DNA of 10,732 nucleotides, taken from the NCBI GenBank assembly GCA_019241915.1, contig JAFAWI010000668.1, forward strand, positions 1 through 10,732. Reading direction: 5' to 3'. Below the pieces are notes generated by a model, which was not told the origin of the DNA, made no database searches, and saw only the letters and a list, made by a program, of their open reading frames with translations. The position numbers and the translations under genes were made by a program. The stretch's first letter is position 1; each line of letters starts with the position of its first letter. Source of the stretch: Alphaproteobacteria bacterium (GTDB lineage Bacteria > Pseudomonadota > Alphaproteobacteria > ATCC43930 > CGMCC-115725). Shown here one piece after another: positions 6,458 through 10,732 of the stretch.

Positions 6458-8288
6458 CGTGGGGTTCAGTGGTCCGTCGTTTGCGGCCGCCTTCGCGCGA
6501 GCGTGCTTGCGGCCGCTCCTCGGCCTGCGGCGCAGCACCGCCGAGCAACTGGATGCGGTAGTCCGACCAGGCGCAGACCGACTTGTTGCTGTTGCGCATG
6601 CCGCAACCGAGCCGATAACTGCCCGGCGGCACGTTGGATACGGAGAACAGCGAACCGAACCCGCAATTCATCGTGTAGGCGCTGTCCAGCGTGTGTCGCG
6701 CCGCCGCCACATCCTGTCGCGTCCAGTACTGGTAGACGTGCGAAACATAGGTCTGCCCGCCCTCCATGTTGTGGAGCAGCACAAACCGCGCCGTCGTCTC
6801 GGCGTCGGGGACGATACCGGGGCTCAGCATCCAGCCTTCTATATGCACTGTCGTTCTGACATCGAGCGCCGTATGGGACGTCAGCGGGCGGCCGTTGATA
6901 CGCTCAAACCAGCACTCGATGTCGGTGCCGGGTTGCGGCCCGAACACGGCCTCAATCTCCTGGCGGTGGAACGCCGTCGCCTCGCGTTCCTGGCGCAGAC
7001 GCTCGACCATTTCGCGCTCGCGCGTGAAATAGTCGACGGTGCGGCCGAGGTGGCGCAGCTGGGCATCGATTTCGCGCGCGTAGCCGGCAATTCGCTCACG
7101 CAGATCCGGGTTGCCGATCTGGCGGATCTCTTCATCGAGCAGGCCGAACAGGTGCGCAGGGTCGGTTCGCCCCGCCAGCGCCCGCAACGTCGCTTCGAGG
7201 TAGGACGAACCGTTCTTCAGGTCCGGTTCCAGGTGGGCGCCTTCGGCCCATTCGTTCCATGCGTTGACAAAGATGATGCGCTGATCGCCAACCAGGTTCT
7301 GGCGGGTGTACTCGACGAGACCGCGCAGCCAATACTCGTAGCGCGCCGGACTGGCGTTGTGAAATATCAGCGCCTGCAGCCGTTTGCGCGCGGTGTTGTC
7401 CCAACTCGGAAAGATGCCGCGATAGAGCGGATAGTCGGGCACCGGGGCGGTCAGCGAATGGCGCGCCACCAATTCGTAGTCGCAGACCCAGCCTTTGAAG
7501 TCGCTTGGGAGGCCCGCCAACTCATTGGTGATGTGCCCGAGCGCGTGCCGGTGCGGCGGAAACTCGCAGGCGGAGTCGAAGCCGTAGGGGCGGGGATCGC
7601 GGATCTCAAAAGTCTGCGCCGCGCAGAGGTGGATGCCGGGCAGCCCCGCGCGCTCGCATTCCTCGCGCCAGCCGGCCGCTGTCGCCGGCGGCACCTTGAG
7701 CAGGTCCGCACGGTAGAGCACCAACAGCGGCATGCCGTTGACCCTGATGTAGCGCGGGTCCTTGAGCAGCGGCATCACGTCGCGGATGAACTGCATGTCG
7801 GAGGCGGTGTCGTGCTCCTGGACGAGCAGCACCTCGCGGTTGCCGCCGTCCCAGCGCCGGCTCCAGTTTTCGTTGGCCCAGCAGATGCAGAACGGAAAGT
7901 CGATCGCCGGATCGGCGACGTAGCGTTCGAGCGGCCGCTCCAAGATGCGGCGGCCGTTGAACCAGTAGTAGTAATAGCAGAAGCCGTAAACGCCATGCGT
8001 TCGGGCAAGCTCGACTTGCTTATGCCGCACCTCGTCGAGGCGCAAATCGTAAAAGCCGAGTGCACCAGGCAGGCGCGGCTGGTAATGGCCATCGAACAAG
8101 GGGGTCGCGCGCGCGACATTCTGCCAGTCGGTAAAGCCTGGCCCCCACCAGCGGTCGTTCTCCGGGATCGGGTGGAATTGCGGCAGGTAGAAAGCGATCA
8201 GCCGAACATTGGACGGCACGGCCTCAGCGCTGTCGGCAACCGCTTTCGACGCCATGCGTTCGACCCGATCCATCCATCCACCGAACAT
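6450..8288 (-). CDS. WbsX-type (GH99-like) glycosyltransferase with coiled coil and C-terminal extension
   Basis: 612 residues from the ATG at 8288, or 607 from the ATG at 8273. The latter has a weak GGTGG upstream and lies outside the start-codon hairpin, so it may be the true start. The WbsX/GH99-like domain (about 28-357) begins VRLIAFYLPQFHPIPENDRW, the family hallmark, then GFTDWQNV, GVYGFCYYYYWFNG (99-112), WANENWSRRWDG (137-148) and IIFVNAWNEWAEGAHLEPD (338-356). WbsX proteins occur in O-antigen and polysaccharide clusters; the fold resembles GH99 endomannosidases, and whether they transfer or cleave sugar is uncertain. Residues about 385-448 are charged and heptad-like (coiled coil). 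About 475-583 is a separate all-beta-looking domain (VHIEGWMLSPG ... GSYRLGCGM), and the last 30 residues are a basic, disordered-looking tail. It is first gene of a two-gene operon with the 1081-residue glycosyltransferase (8-nt overlap). Confidence 0.92.
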   Translation of the reverse strand: MFGGWMDRVERMASKAVADSAEAVPSNVRLIAFYLPQFHPIPENDRWWGPGFTDWQNVARATPLFDGHYQPRLPGALGFYDLRLDEVRHKQVELARTHGVYGFCYYYYWFNGRRILERPLERYVADPAIDFPFCICWANENWSRRWDGGNREVLLVQEHDTASDMQFIRDVMPLLKDPRYIRVNGMPLLVLYRADLLKVPPATAAGWREECERAGLPGIHLCAAQTFEIRDPRPYGFDSACEFPPHRHALGHITNELAGLPSDFKGWVCDYELVARHSLTAPVPDYPLYRGIFPSWDNTARKRLQALIFHNASPARYEYWLRGLVEYTRQNLVGDQRIIFVNAWNEWAEGAHLEPDLKNGSSYLEATLRALAGRTDPAHLFGLLDEEIRQIGNPDLRERIAGYAREIDAQLRHLGRTVDYFTREREMVERLRQEREATAFHRQEIEAVFGPQPGTDIECWFERINGRPLTSHTALDVRTTVHIEGWMLSPGIVPDAETTARFVLLHNMEGGQTYVSHVYQYWTRQDVAAARHTLDSAYTMNCGFGSLFSVSNVPPGSYRLGCGMRNSNKSVCAWSDYRIQLLGGAAPQAEERPQARSREGGRKRRTTEPHDA

Positions 8289-8305
8289 GCCGGGAGCGCC
8301 GGCAT
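8287..8305 (-). promoter_or_regulatory. Hairpin covering the first possible WbsX start codon
   Basis: The minus-strand RNA reads ATGCCGG-CGCTC-CCGGCAT, a perfect 7-bp stem with a 5-nt loop. Its 3' arm contains the first two bases of the ATG at 8288. It would hide that start codon and favours initiation at 8273. A regulatory role is speculative, and such a short GC-rich stem can occur by chance. Confidence 0.3.
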
Positions 8306-8343
8306 CGCCGTGATCGTCCCGCGTAAGCGGTCGCCGGCAAGGC

Positions 8344-8371
8344 CTTTTAGCGTAATATTCTTAAGCGTTAT
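8344..8371 (-). promoter_or_regulatory. AT-rich candidate promoter/operator upstream of the WbsX operon
   Basis: This short AT-rich island lies 56-83 bp upstream of the ATG at 8288. On the minus strand it contains GCTTAAGAATATTACGC, closely similar to GCTTGAAGAATACGC upstream of the HD-repeat gene. On the plus strand it also holds a direct repeat, AGCGTAAT (8349-8356) and AGCGTTAT (8364-8371), 15 bp apart centre to centre. No confident -35/-10 pair can be set. The rest of the 8289-8494 gap is GC-rich, with no ORF I would support and no clear terminator. Confidence 0.4.
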
Positions 8372-8494
8372 TTGCCAGTGGGTGGGGGCGGGTGGGCGCC
8401 CGTAACACGCGAGCATGAGGCGGCGAGCCCCGGCGGCCCGGCAGCGTATGCGGCACCGGTGCTCGGCGCGGTATTTTCTCGGGCGGATTACAGC

Positions 8495-8698
8495 TCAGCA
8501 GGCGGTGACGACACGCTCGCGGATCGTCTGCGGCTCGACCGGCACTTGGCCCGAGCCGCCGCACGCGTCGCAAATGATTTCGGGCCATTCAATCGTGTCG
8601 AAACGATCCGGCTCTCCGTTCGGCAGATGCCGCCGCGGCCGCGCGACGCGGCCCGAGCCGGAGCAGGTTTTGCAGGTTTCTGTGAGGTGCGATGCCAC
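8495..8698 (-). CDS. Small DnaJ-like zinc-ribbon protein (two CxxCxGxG knuckles)
   Basis: 67 residues from the GTG at 8698, chosen because GGCGGA lies six bases upstream and because the open frame further upstream overlaps the ligase gene and does not look like protein. CKTCSGSG (residues 9-16) and CDACGGSG (43-50) are two CxxCxGxG motifs, the type that pairs to bind one zinc in the DnaJ cysteine-rich domain. There is no J-domain or other domain. The linker is polar, with a short LPNGEPDRFDTIEWPE segment. A role in zinc binding is likely; the partner is unknown. It begins 22 nt after the ligase stop on the same strand, so it is probably co-transcribed with it. Confidence 0.75.
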   Translation of the reverse strand: MASHLTETCKTCSGSGRVARPRRHLPNGEPDRFDTIEWPEIICDACGGSGQVPVEPQTIRERVVTAC

Positions 8699-8720
8699 GA
8701 TCGGTCCGCCGTTATGGATA

Positions 8721-9800
8721 TTACGCTCCGTCAACCGTCGAGACCGGTTTCGGTTCCACAATTCCCAGTTGATCGAAACGGCATTGCCGCGGCGCCTTGT
8801 CGAGCCGCCAACGCAGCAGCGTCGTGCCATGGCGAAAGCGGTTGCCGGTGACCTGGTCAAAACGCACCTCAACGACCAGCTCCGGGCGCAGCGGCTGCCA
8901 CTGGCCGCTGCGCTCGGTGCTCCACCGGCTGGGGCCGCCGGGCGCGTCCCCGGTGAAACCGGGCGGTTCGATCAGCGCTTCGAGACGCCTCGTAAGGGCG
9001 GCACGGTCCTCCTCACGGATCGTCGCCGTAAAGCCGACATGGTTGAGCCTGTCGGCCGCGTCGTAAAGGCCAAGCAGCAGCGATCCGACCTGCGGCCGGC
9101 TGGCGAGATAGCGGAAGCCGCCGACGACGCAGTCCGCGGTTCGGCGGCGTTTGACCTTGACCATGGCTCGCTCGCCGGCGGCGTAAGGGCCCTCAAGCTG
9201 CTTGGCGACTACTCCGTCGAGCGCGCCGCCACCGGATTGCGCGAGCCAGGCCTCGGCGTCGCGCCGCTCACGGCTGACCGGCGACAGCACAAGATGTGCG
9301 CAATTGCCGACGCGCGCGATCAAGGCTTCCAGTTCGGCCCGGCGGCGCTGGAGCGGCAGGCTCATCAGGTTGGCCCCATTCGGCGCCAGCAGCAGGTCGA
9401 ACACGATAAAGCTGGCCGGCGTCTCGCGCGCCAATTTGCGGATGCGGCTGTCCGCCGGATGCAGGCGCATCTGCAGTGCGTCGAACGAGAAGCTGCCGTG
9501 CTGTTCGATGACCAATTCGCCATCGAGCACGAAACGCGGCGCGGCGAGTGAGGCCAACATCGCGACCACTTCGGGGAAATAGCGGCCGAGCGGCTTCCCC
9601 GACTTGGCGCGCAACTCGAGATCGCTGCCCTCCTTGAAGGCGAGGCAGCGGAAGCCGTCCCATTTCGGCTCGTACTGCCACGGTCCGCCTTCAGCCGGAA
9701 TGGTGTCGGCGGTCGCCGCTTCCATCGGCGGCGTATCGAGCGGTAAGGTGAACGGCACAAGCGCTCCGATCGGCAACCAGCCGGTCAACGGGATCTTCAT
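8721..9800 (-). CDS. ligC: ATP-dependent DNA ligase, LigC type
   Basis: 359 residues from the ATG at 9800; a TTG at 9815 is an alternative but less likely. The length matches stand-alone LigC ligases of about 350-360 residues. The adenylation domain has motif I KWDGFR with the lysine that takes AMP (K46), RYFPE (73-77), motif III VLDGELVIE (91-99), FIVFDLL (131-137), motif IV LDGVVAK (194-200) and motif V MVKVKR (213-218). The OB-fold part ends with ELVVEVRFDQVTGNRFRH (307-324) and LLRWRLDKAPRQC (328-340), closely resembling mycobacterial LigC as I remember it. It seals DNA nicks using ATP and in bacteria is tied to Ku-dependent end joining or excision repair. There is no Ku, polymerase or nuclease domain in this protein or elsewhere in the window. 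It probably forms an operon with the small zinc-ribbon gene. The 221 bp upstream (9801-10021), shared with the divergent DUF3775 gene, is GC-rich with no clear promoter. Confidence 0.93.
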   Translation of the reverse strand: MKIPLTGWLPIGALVPFTLPLDTPPMEAATADTIPAEGGPWQYEPKWDGFRCLAFKEGSDLELRAKSGKPLGRYFPEVVAMLASLAAPRFVLDGELVIEQHGSFSFDALQMRLHPADSRIRKLARETPASFIVFDLLLAPNGANLMSLPLQRRRAELEALIARVGNCAHLVLSPVSRERRDAEAWLAQSGGGALDGVVAKQLEGPYAAGERAMVKVKRRRTADCVVGGFRYLASRPQVGSLLLGLYDAADRLNHVGFTATIREEDRAALTRRLEALIEPPGFTGDAPGGPSRWSTERSGQWQPLRPELVVEVRFDQVTGNRFRHGTTLLRWRLDKAPRQCRFDQLGIVEPKPVSTVDGA

Positions 9801-10021
9801 CGGCGCGTTCCGCAATGACCGACAGCCGCACGATCGTCAATCCGCGGCGCCCATCCGGGCAGCCGGCAGAGCGCCCCGCGCGGCATCTCGGTTCGGCATG
9901 CCGCCGCGCGTCGGTTGTATGCGCGTCACCGGCGCAGGGATGGCCGTCGCCGGTGGGGACGCCCGCGCACGGCGAGCGTTTGCCGGTGGATCCACTGGTT
10001 CGATCGATGGCGGAGAGAAAC

Positions 10022-10411
10022 ATGCCGGAGTTGCGTATCAGCGCGCAGAAGGTCTGCGACTTCATCGAGGCTGCGCGCGAGGTCGCCGGACTTGTCCCAT
10101 CGACCGCGGGCGACCGTACGACGACCGGCGACGACAGCCCGCTGACGACAATTGTCGATAATCCCGCCACCGATGCCCGACGCGCCCAGATGCGCGAGTT
10201 CATCGCCGGACTGAATGTCGACGAGCAGACCGACCTGCTTGCGCTGATATTCGTCGGGCGCGGCGACTACGATGTCACTCAATGGGCCGACGCAGTGCGC
10301 GAGGCGGAAGACCGCATCGCCAGCCGCGACCCGGACTACATGATCGGCGACGCGGCACTGCCCGAATATCTGGGTGACGCCCTCAACGCGCTCGACATCG
10401 CTTGCGACTAG
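10022..10411 (+). CDS. DUF3775-type hypothetical protein
   Basis: 129 residues from the ATG at 10022, set by a good ribosome binding site (GGAGA, five bases upstream). The frame is open back to 9815, but that upstream part is Arg/Pro-rich and not protein-like; an ATG at 10007 is a close alternative. The protein starts MPELRISAQKVCDFIEAARE, then an acidic/threonine-rich loop with DDSPLTTIVDNP. After that come REFIAGLNVDEQTDLLALIF and GRGDYDVTQWADAVREAE, and a C-terminal MIGDAALPEYLGDALNAL. This pattern is that of DUF3775, a small, probably helical, cytosolic alphaproteobacterial family of unknown function. No catalytic residues are evident. It is divergent from ligC, and its stop is 6 bp from the stop of the convergent hydrolase. 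Confidence 0.82.
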   Translation: MPELRISAQKVCDFIEAAREVAGLVPSTAGDRTTTGDDSPLTTIVDNPATDARRAQMREFIAGLNVDEQTDLLALIFVGRGDYDVTQWADAVREAEDRIASRDPDYMIGDAALPEYLGDALNALDIACD

Positions 10412-10417
10412 TCTAGT

Positions 10418-10732
10418 TCAGCCGGCGGGCCAATTCGCCAGAATCGTCTCGGTCTCCGCAATCTCGATCTGCTCCGAGAAACGCTGACGGTAGAGCGTCA
10501 GGAGCGCGTTGTGGGTGCTGTCGGCGGAACTGCAGACGGCGTCCTCGGCGATGACCACGCGGTAGCCGAAATCGACCGCGCCCAGGACGGCGGCCAGAAC
10601 GCAGACATCGGTCTCGGCCCCACTCACCACGAGCGCGTCCGCACCACGTTGGCGCAGATGGTCGAGCAACGGCGGCTCGACAAACGGCGAATAGACGTGC
10701 TTGTCGATAACCGCAGCCGGCGGCGCATATCG
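10418..10732 (-). CDS. Isochorismatase-like cysteine hydrolase, N-terminus beyond window
   Basis: 104 residues are readable, entering from the right edge and ending at TGA 10418-10420, so this is about the C-terminal half of a family of usually 180-230 residues. VIDKHVYSPF near the window edge carries the likely catalytic Lys. VVSGAETDVCVLAAVLGAVD has the family's cis-peptide and nucleophile Cys (TDVC). It continues YRVVIAEDAVCSSADSTH, the helix ALLTLYRQRF and a short tail ending in ANWPAG. The catalytic Asp would lie upstream of the visible part. Relatives hydrolyse isochorismate, nicotinamide, ureidoacrylate, N-carbamoyl or other amides; the substrate cannot be told here. The start lies outside the window. 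Confidence 0.92.
   Translation of the reverse strand, partial: RYAPPAAVIDKHVYSPFVEPPLLDHLRQRGADALVVSGAETDVCVLAAVLGAVDFGYRVVIAEDAVCSSADSTHNALLTLYRQRFSEQIEIAETETILANWPAG

Noticed and set aside
6458..6538. 27-residue N-terminal extension of the 1081-residue protein from a GTG
   Set aside because: The extension is Arg/Lys-rich shadow sequence of the WbsX tail, with no good ribosome binding site; the coupled ATG at 6457 fits better.
6279..8405. 708-codon plus-strand ORF
   Set aside because: It is antisense to the WbsX gene and the start of the 1081-residue gene; length alone is not evidence at this GC content.
8699..8872. 58-residue N-terminal extension of the zinc-ribbon protein
   Set aside because: It overlaps the ligase C-terminus in another frame and looks like a shadow (RRRGNAVSINW...); the GTG at 8698 has a suitable ribosome binding site.
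8415..9551. 378-codon plus-strand ORF
   Set aside because: It is antisense to the ligase, which has all nucleotidyltransferase motifs, and to the zinc-ribbon gene.
9815..10021. N-terminal extension of the DUF3775 protein
   Set aside because: It is Arg/Pro/Ser-rich with no homology to the family, whereas a good ribosome binding site directly precedes the ATG at 10022.

Overview
The window is GC-rich with strong GC3 bias, which opens long antisense reading frames opposite almost every gene. The gene set and the intergenic palindromic repeat point to an alphaproteobacterium, probably of the Hyphomicrobiales (Bradyrhizobium/Rhodopseudomonas-like) or a neighbouring group. The order-level call is inference. 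Eight protein genes are well supported (two cut by the window edges), plus one small zinc-ribbon gene and one candidate frameshifted small gene. I see no rRNA, tRNA, CRISPR array, insertion sequence or prophage gene.

Layout. 1-910 (-) is the N-terminal part of a GMC-family flavoprotein oxidoreductase. 911-1225 is a divergent intergenic stretch holding a degenerate palindromic repeat and a possible frameshifted ~49-codon gene. 1226-2200 (+) is a long-form threonylcarbamoyl-AMP synthase (Sua5 type), a tRNA t6A modification enzyme. Its 3' end overlaps by 8 bp the end of a convergent gene, 2193-3068 (-), for a 291-residue RTX-like repeat protein with a type I secretion-like C-terminus. 3212-6457 (-) and 6450-8288 (-) form a tightly coupled two-gene operon. 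The first gene transcribed is a WbsX-type (GH99-like) protein, and the second is a 1081-residue protein with three N-terminal beta-sandwich-like modules, a GT2 domain and a GT4-like domain. 8495-8698 (-) is a 67-residue protein with two CxxCxGxG knuckles, lying 22 nt downstream of an ATP-dependent LigC-type DNA ligase (8721-9800, -). A DUF3775-type protein (10022-10411, +) is divergent from the ligase and converges, 6 bp apart, on the C-terminal part of an isochorismatase-like cysteine hydrolase (10418-10732, -).

How the genes may work together. The central 2193-8288 block reads as a surface or secreted glycan module: two large glycosyltransferase-type proteins followed on the same strand by a secreted-type HD-repeat protein. 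The AT-rich islands upstream of the WbsX gene and of the HD-repeat gene carry a similar sequence (core GCTT(G)AAGAATA...CGC). This suggests the two transcription units share a regulator, and it is the most interesting non-coding signal in the window. The flanks are ordinary chromosomal genes (tRNA modification, DNA end-joining ligase, metabolism), so the glycan block looks like an accessory insertion between housekeeping genes. Transfer is not proven.
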